From the NCBI GenBank assembly GCA_010405405.1, contig MU004241.1:124001-188000 (forward strand): DNA of 64,000 bases. The letters run 5' to 3'. Positions 33,696 through 46,684 of the stretch are shown here, one piece after another. The position numbers were made by a program, and so were the translations under genes. Source of the stretch: Microthyrium microscopicum (taxonomy: Eukaryota; Ascomycota; Dothideomycetes; Microthyriales; Microthyriaceae). Under the pieces are notes generated by a model. It had not been told where the DNA came from and searched no databases. It saw only the letters and a program-made list of their open reading frames with translations. The number at the start of each line of letters is the position of its first letter. The stretch's first letter is position 1.

Positions 33696-36600
33696 GAGCT
33701 ACTAGAAGTATTAATTAGTTAATTATATTAGTATTAGGCAACTACTAGATTAGCTTAACGTATCTATTATATTTAGTAGCTATAATTATTCTTAAAGCTT
33801 ATATTATAGAACTAGATATTAATCTAGTCTTTTATAATACTTAGAATATAACCTTCTTCTCTTTCTCTCCTTTTTATTAATTTAGTAGACTTATTCTTAT
33901 ATTTAACCTATAAGGAAGCACAAAACGAAGTAGTTAATATTAAGTACCTACTACTATATACCTTATTTAGCTTTAAATAGAAAGATATATAAGCATAATT
34001 ATTAGCTATTTATTATAAAAGGGTCATTATAAGATAATTAAAATTAGAAGTAAGTCTTTAATCTTTTATTATAGTATTAAAAGTAGACGTAATAAATAGA
34101 TACTTTCTTCTAAACTTATAGTAGTAAATAAGATCTTATAGACTTAGTTAATAAAACTAGCGTCTTAAATATAAAAGTCTATATTAATATTAATATTAAC
34201 TTAACTTCCTTATATTATTCTTTTATATTATTAGTATAGCTTAATATATATAGTATTAATCTTCTTTACTTAGGGTAGTATTATAGATATTGCTTTAGAT
34301 TAACGTAATAGATAAATAAAGTAGTAGAAGGTTAGGCTTTAATTAGTATATTCTAGTATAGTTTTATAATATATATTTAACTACTTAAGATAATAGTTAG
34401 ATAGTATTACGTTTAAGATAAGCTATTAGATAAATAAGTAGAGTAGTAATAAGGTAAATAATAGTAGTATATTATAGTATAGGTTAGTAATTAAGATATA
34501 TAAGTTAAACTAAATCTCTATACTAAAGTATATATATATTATATAAGATTATATTATTTAAGAAATATATAAATAGAATATAATTCTAAATAGTAGTAGT
34601 ATATAAACTAGTATAAGTAAACTTTAAATAATAATTAGCTATAGTATAAGTAAGAATATAATAGAATAAGTAGGTATACTTATATTATATTTATATATAG
34701 TTAGTTATTCTATTAGTTTGTAGCTCTAAAAAATGCTCTATTTTAAATATTTACTAAATATATAGTAGTTAAAGTATAAATTATATTAACTTAATTTAAC
34801 TTACGTTTTCTTTACTTCCTATTGTTAAATTGTTAGGCTTATTTTATAGACGTATTCTTTACTTATTATATTAAGATTTATTTACTTAATCTAATTAATA
34901 TCTTTATTCCTTTATAGCGACTTAAGATAGCGCTACTCTATTATTTTACGTTAATATTTAGTAACTAACCTTTATATTTTAACTAATAGAGAGCTTAAGA
35001 ACTATATTATAGTAATCTATATAATATCTTCTAATTTTTATTAAATAATATATACGTAGCCTATTAATTATAGATAGGTAGCCTAAGTATCTTAATACTA
35101 TATTTAAGAAACTATTTAAACTTAACCTTTTCTTTAATATTATAAACTTATATAATTATTAATATAAACTAAGTACTACTTATAGAGTAACCTTATTTAG
35201 TAGATAGCTACTTAGTATATAATTAAGTATATAAACTAGTAATAGCTTACTAAGTTGCTTATAACTCTTTATTTTATTAGTAGATAATATATAGCTATCC
35301 TAATATAAGTAGAAAGGCCTTATTTAGAATATATAGCGTATTTAGGCTATATTCTATACCTACTTATTATAAACTAATAATTCCTTAAGTAGAATTTATA
35401 AAGAGCTAATAATTAAACTTTAAGTATCTATAATCTTAGTAAATAACGTTTAATATAGGCTAACCCTAAAAAGATTAATTATAAAGTATTTAGCTATATT
35501 TAGGCAAGGTAAGGCATATATAGGTAAGGTAGAGCAAAGTAAGTATACTTATATTATTATAATCTAACTATAATCTCTAATATTCTATAATAAAATCTCT
35601 AAATTACTTAACTCTCTATATTCTAAACTTTACTAACTACTAATATTTACTACTATCTACTACTTTAAGCCTAATTCCTATAACTTTATATAGTTAGCTT
35701 ACCTAAAATCCTACTATTAATTATAATAAGCTTATTAAGCTTTAGGATAGTAGAGAAATATTAATTAAAATACTTATTAGCTATAATAACTAGATTTGCG
35801 TACTAATATTTTATTTTAGTAATAAATATCTCCTCTTATACTCTAAAGATAAGACTATTTATTACTAGGATATTTTATAAAAAGATACGTTATTCCTATA
35901 GCTTATTAGAAATAGCCTATATAGATAAATATAATACTAGTAGATAAGACTTAAGAATAATAGGTATAAGCTAAAATAATTTTAGCCTTATCCTAAGTAA
36001 ATATTTACTTACTAACTTAGTATTAATTAATATATTTTGCTAATTATATAATTACTTTGTCTTAATCCTAAAACCTTATTAAAAAAGGCGTAATTCTAAT
36101 TAATAAATATAAGAACTTTACTTTTATAATCCTAGTTAAGTAGAAGGCCTTAAACTTATAAGTCTCTAATATAAGTAGCTACTTAGGTCCTATATAGCTT
36201 AAAAGTTATCTAATAAAGCTATCTAAAAATACTATAACGTTTAAATACTAAACGTAGTAATAATATTTAATTAATATATATTAATATCTATAAGAACTCT
36301 ATAGTACTATATATTTATAGACTTTACTACGTTTAGAACCTAACAATTATACTATAAAGTATTTATAGTCTAATAAATATTTACTAGCTACGTATAGTAA
36401 ATATTTACTATTATCTTAAAGATTATTTAGTTATAGACTTTAAAGTTAACGTTACTAATAATAACTTAATAACCTAAGTTAATATTAGTATCTTTTACTA
36501 AAAACTCTTTTGCTTTTTAAGAACTATATAGTTTAGCTCTTTTGCTCCTTAAGAACTATATAGTCTAATCTTTCTACTTTTTAAGAACTATAATAGTCTA

Positions 36601-36742
36601 GTTTAATTATAGAGTTTATATACTATAGTCTAGTAGTAAAAGTATATACCTTAATTAAGCCTTTATAAAGTACTTAAAGGATTATAATATTTATATTTTA
36701 ATACTTATTATAAGTACTTATAGAATATAAACTTATCTTATT

Positions 36743-36955
36743 CTGCCTATCTCTTAGCCTTATATTATTCTAGGCTATTTTATTTATTAGTAATAACATA
36801 TATTCTTTTAGCCTAGATATTTATATCTACTATTATTACTAAACTATTTTGCCTATTTCTTAGCCTTATATTATTCTAGGCTATCTTATTTATTAGTAAT
36901 AATATATATTCTTTTAGCCTAGACATTTATACCTACTATTATTACTAAATAGTAG
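36743..36955. repeat. 106-bp tandem duplication
   Basis: GCCTATCTCTTAGCCTTATA at 36745 recurs at 36851 with few differences, through ATATATTCTTTTAGCCTAGA in both copies. Confidence 0.8.
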
Positions 36956-37952
36956 AACTAATTATTACTAGCTAGGCATAGCTAAAATATTACTATATAG
37001 ATATAATATAGTAGATTACTCTCTAGCGTTAAACTATATACTATATATATTTACGCTAATTTAGTTATTACTTACTACTACGTTAAGGGTAATAATACTT
37101 ACTATAACTTTACGCTTTTACTATTAAGTTACCTTCTTAGTTTCTCTATTAATTAAACTAATAACTATTCCCTAATAATTTAGCGTTCTTATCCTTTCAT
37201 TTAATAATATAGCCTAAATATATATAGCAAAAGCTAATATATGCGTATATTAGTAAGTATAATAGTAAAGGTAGTTTCTATTTAACATAGCCTATTAAAA
37301 GCTAATATTAAAGCTAAAAAAGGATACAAGCTATCTATTGCTATTCTCTAAATACCTTTAGAGAATAAAGTAGATAGCGTTCTAATATTAGTAGAGCTAT
37401 AGTTAATAAGAACGTAGGTTTTAGTAGCAAGATAAATAAATAAACTAAAGATAACATAATATAGTAGCTTAATATACTAAGATAATTATTAGATTAAGAG
37501 AATAAGGTAGAAGATAGTATAGCGGATTAAGTTAATAGATTAGATTATTAGCTTATAGGTTTATATTATTTTAATCGTAAGAGTATAGTAATAATAACTA
37601 GTTCTAAAATTAATATCCTTTAAGATTCTTAATATTACCTAATTATCCCTAGATATCTTATATCTTACTAAATATACCCTTCTAATACCTAACTAGTTAT
37701 AAAGTTTAATAAAATACTAGACTACTTATTTTAGGCTAGTATATTCTATAGTTCTATAAGGTATATATTAGCTATATAGATATTATATATTTTCTAACTT
37801 TACTTATTTATAACTAACTATTTACTAATATTAATATTTATATTATAACGTATATAATAGATAATAAGACGATAAGAACGATATTATTAATATACCTAAT
37901 ATAATTAATTTAAATAACTATAATATATTACTATATACTTATAATGCTTATA

Positions 37953-38165
37953 ACGTACGCCTTATAGGATACTTATAGCTTTTAGAGTAACTCCTACTTA
38001 CTTCTTATAGAACCTAATTAAATAATATAATTATAAAGATATTAAAGAATACTAAATATACCTATAACCTTATAATATACGCCTTATAAGATACCTATAA
38101 CTTTTAGAGTAATTCCTACTTACTTCTTATAAGACTTAATTAAATAATATAATTATAAAGAAAGC
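37953..38165. repeat. Tandem duplication, about 122-bp spacing
   Basis: TACGCCTTATAGGATAC at 37956 and TACGCCTTATAAGATAC at 38078 begin two similar units sharing CTCCTACTTACTTCTTATA-like text. Confidence 0.75.
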
Positions 38166-40428
38166 ATAAGATATTAAACGCTTAAGTAGTTATCGTTATT
38201 ATAAGAAGTATATATTAATATATTATTCTATACTAACTACCTACTCTAAACTACTACTCTCTAAACCTTTGTCTTCTAACTAGTCTATAAACTAAATAAT
38301 TTACTTAGAGTCTTATACTCTATAACTTTACCCTTAGATTTATAATAATTATCTCTAAAGGTATAGTTCTTAAAAAATATAATATAATAGGCATAATAAC
38401 TTCTAGGATTCTTCTACGTATCTTTTACTTTCTACGTAAATTACTAATATTTTTATCTATGCTTAATATATACTAAATATATAGTAGTATCTAGTACACA
38501 TTTATTAAAAGTTATCTTTATTATATAGCTAATATTACTATATAGTTTTTTTTTTAGAATATTAAGATATTTTACTTCTTAGTAGTCTAAGACTACTATT
38601 TATTAAGTATAGTAAGATGCCTTACGTCTAGACTTAGCTTCGTTACTATAAAATACGGCTAGCTAAGGTTAATTCTAGCTATTAAGCTAGAGTTAAATTT
38701 TTATATAAGCACGTTATGCTTAGCCTTAGTAAGAATAGGGGCAGAAAGAAAGAGAGGGTTAAAATTAATAAGAGTCTTATCGTCTTCTTTGTCTTTATTA
38801 TCATTATTATTATTATTATCGTTATTATTATCGTCTATTAACTCATTATTACTAAAATTAAAGGGCAAACCTAAAAAAAAAGATAGCTTAGGCAAGCTAG
38901 ATATAAGAGAATCTAGAATAAAAAGAGGATTCTCTTCTTACTTAATAAGCGTAGCTAAATAAGCTTAATAAATAGCCTAGTAAGTATTAAACTTAACTTA
39001 CTAACTATAATTATTATTACTAATATCTATAAGTAATATATTAAAACTTATAAATTATTAAAGTTATAACGCTTTATAATATAACTAAAAATTCTATCCT
39101 CTAAATAAGTATATTTATCTTTTTAGCGTAGTATACTATAAGAAATTAACTTTACTTCCTTAATAAGCTAAGACAATAAAAGACTATTAAATAGCTAATA
39201 AGTAAAGATAATATATATATTAGGCATAGGATAGTATTAAGAGTATATCTTTCTTTTAAGGGTAGTAAAAGACGTAAATATATAAAGTTATAAAGTTAAG
39301 AAGTTAAAGTTTAAAAACTAAGAGGCATAAAGGCTTTAAAAAGACTATAATATAGTAGTTTTGCTATTTTAAATACTTAGTCTAATTAAGAGTATTAGCT
39401 ATTAAATAGTTATAATTACTTAATTTAGCAATACCTAGTTAGCCTATTATATCCTTATAAGGCTCTTATTTAATAAAAGAGATAGGATAGAATTAGTTAG
39501 TATATAAAGAGTATTAATAGCCTAAAAATTATATTAAAAGGGTATAATAAAGACCTAAGGCTATACTTCCTTAAAAGTAGTCTAGTTAAGTATAAAGAGA
39601 ACTACTTAAAAGAAGACCTAAAGGTATATAAAAATAAAGAAGAAAAGAGGATATATTTAGTATAGTAAGAAATATACTATTTAGGTAGTAGATATAATAG
39701 GTAGCACTTTATAAAGTTCTTACTACTACTTAATTAAGATAATAAAATTATAATATTAGTAGCCTTAATTAATTATAAAGAGTTATAAATAGTTAAATAT
39801 ATAATAAGAGTTACTATATAGTTTATACTTATTATATATATATTGTTTAGTTATAAAGTATAACTAGAATAGTAACAAGTAGAAAGTATATTATATCTAA
39901 TAAAAAGATTTATTAGGCATATTCTACTAGTATATTAATTACCTAAAGAAGAATATCTAGGCTTACTATATTATTTCTACCTAACCTAACCTCTACCTAG
40001 ACTAATAAAATAGATATATTATATAGTATTTTATTTATTAATACGTTATAAAACGCTAATATAGATTTATATAGTATTATTTCTTAGACTAAATACTATA
40101 CTAAAATTATAATCCCTATAACTTTAAATAACTATTAGCTTAAAGACTAACTCTCTACGTTAATAATATATACTATTCTTATATAACTTAATAGTTTTAA
40201 TCTAAATAGATATATTACTTTTAAAGAGAGTCTAGTAAAACTCCTCTCTATCCTTATAATAAAGATTTAGTAAAGTAATAACGATATTAAGAAAATATAT
40301 ATAGGAAAGGTTCTTAATAAAGAACTACTATAATATAATAAGTTACTAATAATAGAAGATAATAGGCTACTTAGCTATCTATATTATATTTCTTCTAATA
40401 TTCCCTAATAAGCATTAGAGTAACTAAG

Positions 40429-40519
40429 TTTACTACCTACTTTAAGCTAATGCTAGAGTATAAACTAGCTTTATAGAACTATAATTATTCTATCCTACTA
40501 AATTAATAGCATAGAGTCT
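40429..40519. repeat. Dispersed copy of the 88-bp unit
   Basis: TACTACCTACTTTAAGCTAA followed by the AACTATAATTATTCTATCC phrase matches the 88-bp units at 33.0-33.3 kb in the same orientation, 7 kb away. Confidence 0.75.
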
Positions 40520-41117
40520 TATAAAAGTTTATTAATATTATAATAATTTATAAGAAAGTCTTTATTAAAGAGTAAGATATACTACTAAAGAATAAAATAG
40601 ATAATAAAGATACTTACTACTAGTACTTTTTAATATATAGTACTATTAGCGCGCTTAATAGTATTAATATGCCTAATAGTTAATCTATTAAAGTTTAGCA
40701 TAGATTTAATACTACTAGTAATACTAACTCTATATTCTAAACTATATTATTCTTTAAGTAGTATCTTAACTATAGCTATATCTCCTAATATAGCTTAATT
40801 ACTATTTTTATAACTAAGAATAATTAATAGTCTCTTAAAGGCTAGCATATAAACTATACCTTTTAAGTAATTAAATAGTAAGACACTAAATATTCCTTAA
40901 TGCTAATTTTTAGCAAACCTGCTTAATTCTACGTTTCTACCTATAATATTAAAAAGTAAAGTACTTAAGCTACTAATAATTAGCTATATTAGCTTTATAC
41001 ACGAGGGATTAAAGTATAAGCCTTAGCTAAGTAAGGTTTACTTACTATTAGATTTTCTAATATTTAGTTCTTATTATAGTGTCTAGTTTCTATTACTTAA
41101 CAAAACTAGTAAGTAGG

Positions 41118-41292
41118 TAATACTAAGCAACGTAGAGAGGTAGAGCGTTATAGTAATACTAAGCGACGTAGAGAAGCGGAGCATCGTAGTAATATTAAGT
41201 AACGTAGAGAAGCTAAGCGTCATAGCGATACTAAGCAACGTAGAGAAGCTAAGCGTTATTATAATACTAAGTAATATAGAGAAGTTAAGTAC
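41118..41292. repeat. 36-bp tandem repeat, about five copies
   Basis: TAATACTAAGCAACGTAGAG-like units start at 41118, 41154, 41190, 41226 and 41262. CG dinucleotides are unusually well kept here. The period equals 12 codons, so it may be the remnant of a charged protein repeat. Confidence 0.85.
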
Positions 41293-44200
41293 TAAAATAG
41301 CTTTCTTACCTAAAAATATATATATTATATTTAAATAGATCTAAGTTAGGATACTATCTAGGTTTTACTAATACTTATAGTAATATTCTATTACGTCTTA
41401 GGAATACTTTAATATACTTACTAATCTTATATAAACTAGTAAATTTGTCTTTATTATTATACTTATAAAGAGCCTTCTTTATAATATATATTATAATATA
41501 TAGGCTTCGCAATAGGGCTTAATACTTAGATATCTATTTACTAAAGATATTATAATAATAACGAATAGGTAAAGTAGTTATAATAGACTAATAAATATAA
41601 TATACTATAAATATATATAGAAGAATATAACGCCTATAATAGATAAGAACCCTAAATACTAATATTTATAAACTTCTAAACTAAAAATATAAAATATAGT
41701 ACTTATATAACTATACTTACCTACTTCTTAGAATCCTATATAATTCTATATAGTTCCTTATAATACCTAAGCAAATAAAATAGTTAGAAAACTAAATATT
41801 TAGAATTATATATTAGGTTTAGCCTACTCTAATATTAGACGTAATATCTTTTTACTTATCTTTAATTCTCTTCTTATTAGTTAAGGAAAATACTCCTTTA
41901 TACTCTTTCTTATAGTCTTCTTAATAGTAATAGTTAAACTATTTTTCTCTAAAGTTATAGGTAAGGACTATCTTATACTAGCCTTAATTTAGTAATAACG
42001 TAGTATTAACTAGCTTAATAAGTCTTAACTTAATAAATAACTCTTTTATTAAGCATAAGTTAAGTAATAAGTATAAAGAGTAGCAACTAGAATAATACTA
42101 TCTTTATTTAATATAGGTATTAGCTAATTAAATAGATTATTGTCTATATCTCCTTTATTATCTTTAGAATTAGTATCTATAAATCTCCTATATTTATCTA
42201 GGATATTACTATTATCTAAATCTATAACATTCTACTAATACTTAGTAAATAGTAAGGTTAGAATATTTATTAACGTAGAACCTCTAAATAAACTAATAAG
42301 AGTAAATATATATTTAATTAGCTAACTTATAAATAAATGAACCCTTTTATCTTCCTCTTATACTTTATAAGCCCTTTTTTATATTAACTTATTATCTATT
42401 AGTTTCTTAAGAACCTAGCGCTAAAGATTACTAGTTTAAGATAATATAAGTAGCTACGACTAAGACTTTAACTATAACACTATAACCTATATTTTCTTTA
42501 AGAGCTTTACTTTCTTAGCTATAAGGCGTGCTAAATAGTTAGCCTTATAAGTATCCTTATATAATTACTTAATAATAGTTTCTAGTTTTTAAAGGATAAA
42601 TAATAGTTTTCTCTCTAATATAATAGTATTAGTCTAATTAACTAAATTAAGAATATATATATATAATTTATCCTAAGTAGAATACTAAGTATTAAAAAGG
42701 AATTTAGTAGTATAGAAATAGGCTAGCTACCTAATTAAATTATTATCTAGTAACTAGTCCTTACCTTAAGGATATTTACTCTTATAATTATCCTCTATAT
42801 ATATAGCCTCTTCTATTACTAAAGACTAAACTTATAACTACGTTCTTATAATAGCTTTATAACTATTCTTATTTAAAGCCTACTTACGTAGTAGAAACGC
42901 TAACTAAACTAATTTATAAAACTTATCTAGATAGTATTTATTATAATATCTTAAAATTAGTATAGGATTATAATCTATTATCTAGAGTAAGAATTTACCT
43001 AGCTTATAGAGAATAGCTTCCTAGAAATAGTCTAAATAATTTATAATAACAAACTATTTATATAGGACTCTACTATAGGTTTTAACCTTAGCTTTAGACT
43101 AGAATAGAGGAATTAAACTAGGTATACTATTTAGTAGTATATTAGCTTCTTATATATTTATAACTAATACTTAAGAAGTAATAGACGTAATAGTAGATAC
43201 TTATAAGGTAGTGCTAGCTTTGCTTTTAATATCGCTATTATTAAATAGTAATTTAAGCTATAATATACTTAGACTAGCCCTATCCTAAATATAGAGTTAT
43301 TAATATTAAAGTAGCGTATAATTTTAAATCCTATATAAAGAGAATATAATCTAGATAGATTAAATAATTAGTAAACTTACCTAAATACCTTTCTATAAAT
43401 TAAGTTATTCTTATCTAAACATATTAAATATCTAATATAGAAGAAATACTATAGTAGTACTAAATAACTTATAACTATATCTACTATAATCTATACGCTA
43501 CTATAGATCTATAAGACTATATAGTATTAAGAACTCCTAAATAATAATTAATATAATATCTAATATATTAATACTAAGTCTTAGGCTTATAGTTATAATT
43601 ATAATTTAATAAAGTAAACCTAGAAGCTTAAATTCTTAGTACTAAACTATCTTATTATAGCTAAAGATAGTAGAAGTAATTTCTTAAATAAGGTTATAAA
43701 TATAATATACGCTATCCTTATTAAAGTAAGTATACTACTAGTTCTCTAAAAAGTCCTTAGTTAAACTAACTAAAGTAGCCTAAAAGTATTTTAATACTAT
43801 ATAGATCTTTAACTTGCTATTAATATATATAATAGTCTTTTTAATTAACTTAGAGGTAGCCTTCCTAGCCTTAGAGTTAACTATAGTATCTAAGATCTAA
43901 TAGAGTTTATTAAAAAATACTAACCTTTACTTAAGTATAAGCTTAAACTAGATTATAATATCCTAATAGTTAATAGAGGAGCGCATAATAATAGTTTATT
44001 ATTTATATAGTCCCTCTTCTTAGAATCTACTATAATAAAGAATAAACTATTATATAAGTAAACTTAAGGTGCTAGTATAACTAAACTATATAACGTCTTA
44101 GTATAGTATTATATAAAACTTATAAATTATAGTAAACTAAGACCTAAAATCCTACTATTATTTAACTAGGTAGTATTTATTAATAGCAACTATTCTAATT

Positions 44201-45054
44201 CTATTCTAGAAAATAGAATTACCTAATATACTATAAAAGAGCCTACTAGACATAGTCTTTAGTAAAATTAATATATAGATATACTAACTAGATATAATAT
44301 TAGTAGTAATATTCTTTAACTAGGTTATTATCTTACTATAAATAATAATAGGCTTAGACTTAGAGATAGCTAAGATACTATTAAATTATTTATCTTCTAA
44401 TTAGTTTATAGGAATTAACTATAAAGTAATCTTTCCTATTAATATAGAAAAGTTATATAGTATTAAACTCTTACTCTATTTAGTATAAGTAATAAGTAAA
44501 ATATTATAGCCTCTATATATTAGAAACCTTAAGGCCCTAACCTGTCTAAAATAAGGATTATAGCTAGTTAACTTCTATAAGTATAACTATAATATATACT
44601 CTTATATTTTAGCTAATAGCTAGATTTAAATAAATTATATAAGGGCGTAAATAGTATTAATTAATCCTAGTTATAAAGTAGTATATATAACTTTAAGTAA
44701 CCTCTTAGATTTCTAAAGGAGATAAGGTTTAGGTAATTATAAAAGTAAGTAATTAAGCTAGTTTTATTGTGGTAATTATAAGTACTAAGATTATAGTAGT
44801 CTTAGTCTTAGTTTTAAAGTTTAGAGGTATTAGCTTATTTAGTTCTTCCTTTTACTTATAATACTATAAAAATAATATTAGTATTATTATTAAGGTATAC
44901 TATATAATAACCTATATCTAACTATTATACTTACTAACTTATAAATAATACTTACTAGTTAAGAAAGGAGTATATAGAACGGCTAAGGGTATATAAAGGT
45001 TTTATTAAGTTACGTAAGGATACTTACGTAAGCTAGATACTAATAATACTAAAG

Positions 45055-45262
45055 GTATTAGAATACTAATAGTATTAGAATACTAATAGTATTAGAATAC
45101 TAAAGGCATTAGAATACTAATAGCATTAGAATACTAATAGTATTAGAATACTAAAGGCATTAAAATACTAATAGTATTAGAATACTAATAGCATTAGAAT
45201 ACTAATAGTATTGAAATACTAATAGTATTAGAATATTAATAGTATTAGAATACTAAAGCTAA
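45055..45262. repeat. 17-bp minisatellite, about 12 copies
   Basis: The unit TAGAATACTAATAGTAT is repeated with variants (GGCAT or AGCAT for the last bases) for about 200 bases. Confidence 0.85.
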
Positions 45263-46165
45263 GTCTAAAAGACGAAGTAAGGAGGATAAAGGCTATGCCT
45301 TTAAGCTTGTAAGATTTCTTAGCTATAATAAAACTACTATAGTAACCTACTTAATAAAATTAAGTAACGTAGAAACTAGTAAAGATATTACTAATACTTT
45401 TATATAGTTATTTAGTACTAAAGTATTAAAGACGTTAGAATAATAGAGCTACTTAAATACTAGAGCTTGCTCTTTTTTATAAGACTCTCCTAGTCCCTTA
45501 TCTACCCTTCGCTAGAGCTACTAATTTACTACAAAGAGTAGGTAAGAGACTAGAAGGGTCTTATAGGAATACTTATATAAGCCTAGTATATAGCTAAAGG
45601 TATAAAAATAATAAAGAAGAATACTACTAAATATATAAAGAGTAATAAAAGGTGAATATAGGCTATTTAGGGACTTATAGGGACTTATAAGGATGCTTAT
45701 ATAAGTAAAATAAAGATAGTAATAAGAAGTCTTAGTAAAAAAAAGGCTTAGTCTAACTAAATATAAAATTAACTAAAAGATAAATAGGAATCTATAACTA
45801 TACTATTTAATAACAAAAATAAATATATAAAGTAATAAAGTAGCTAATTATAAAGCACTACGTAGTATTTTAAAGTAATTAAATTATATCATTGTTATGT
45901 AGTAAATAGCTAATAAAGGAGGATAAATATTAAGCAAGTTAGTATTTTTTTAGGTTATATAGGAATTATATTACTAGAATAATTAGAAGGAGTAGTAACT
46001 TAAAAATATATTTATTTAAAAGCGTAGTTAATTCTGTACAATTTCTTTTTAGTAGATTTAGTAATTTATATACCTATTTAGCTAAAGACGTCGTAATAGG
46101 TAAATTAAGCAAAAATATTAAGCGGCTTGCTAATAAATAGGAATAAGAGTCTCTTAGACTACACA

Positions 46166-46684
46166 GCAAAAAGCTAGAGGGAGTAGAATAAGCTCTGATT
46201 GGCTAGAATCTACCCCTGCACGTTAGTAGACGCCATATTTTTGCTGCTAGTCTAACTAAGTGAGATAATGGATAGGTTCATATGACGATCCGGATAATCG
46301 ACGCTAACCTCATGTCGTATTCGAGGAATAAGAGAGTAACCACGTGCGGCCTAGCGTATGAGCTTATTCGCATGGCATGTTGTGCTTCTTTCTCCAAAAC
46401 ACAGGTCAAGGGAGGGTATTCGCAGCTTGACCCGACTGTTCGTTCTTGGTTCAACTTCAATGACGGGCACATCGATGTCAAAGCGTATCCATGTCTTCAT
46501 ATCTCCGCTTTCGAGTTGCGCCGAGCGGCGTGATCAGTCGGCCATTGTATTGCACAAGTCCGACTGCTGTGATAAAGCCATGAGACTACTACGGTGTACT
46601 TAAACAGCTGAACGACAGCCATGGCAACTCAAATCCACCTCTCGTCTCCGACCTTCCTCAAGCTTTGCTTCAGTACATTAAAAA
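46166..46684. promoter_or_regulatory. Right border of the RIP block and promoter of the SDR-like gene
   Basis: Composition returns to normal within about 100 bases. Two overlapping frames of 81 and 83 codons lie here on the plus strand but show no motif, so I do not call them. The inverted partner of the left hairpin arm is at 46251-46261. Confidence 0.45.

Larger units (their letters stand above)
25791..46165. repeat. 20-kb gene-free AT-rich block with RIP signature
   Basis: Composition changes sharply at about 25.8 kb and recovers at about 46.2 kb. Inside, A+T is about three quarters by eye. TA is very common and CA/TG almost absent: in the 60 bases from 35041 I count no CA or TG and about 17 TA. 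That is the known result of repeat-induced point mutation, which turns CpA into TpA in duplicated DNA. No frame exceeds about 75 codons. The block holds many tandem and dispersed subrepeats, listed separately. It must consist of old transposable or duplicated elements, but the decay is too deep to name families, and I found no pair of long terminal repeats. A segment at about 38,640-38,960 keeps more CA/TG and is less mutated. Confidence 0.9.

Noticed and set aside
33494-33718. 74-codon frame with hydrophobic repeats
   Set aside because: It is produced by a 66-bp tandem repeat whose length is a multiple of three, in RIP-mutated DNA.
38701-38895. 64-codon Asn/Asp-rich minus-strand frame
   Set aside because: It is the translation of an ATT/ATC microsatellite inside the AT-rich block.
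41118-41292. CRISPR array reading of the 36-bp repeats
   Set aside because: The units are directly adjacent without unique spacers, and the genome is eukaryotic.
25791-46165. Assigning the block to named transposable element families
   Set aside because: Decay is too deep. I found no pair of long terminal repeats, and hints of old coding frames are too weak to name a family.
25791-46165. Centromere or mitochondrial DNA as the explanation for the AT-rich block
   Set aside because: The CA/TG loss and mutated repeat copies fit RIP. No mitochondrial genes are present, and 20 kb is short for a filamentous fungal centromere, though that cannot be excluded without CenH3 data.
46282-46603. Two overlapping 81-83-codon frames right of the block
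   Set aside because: They lack motifs, overlap each other and lie in the promoter region of the SDR-like gene.
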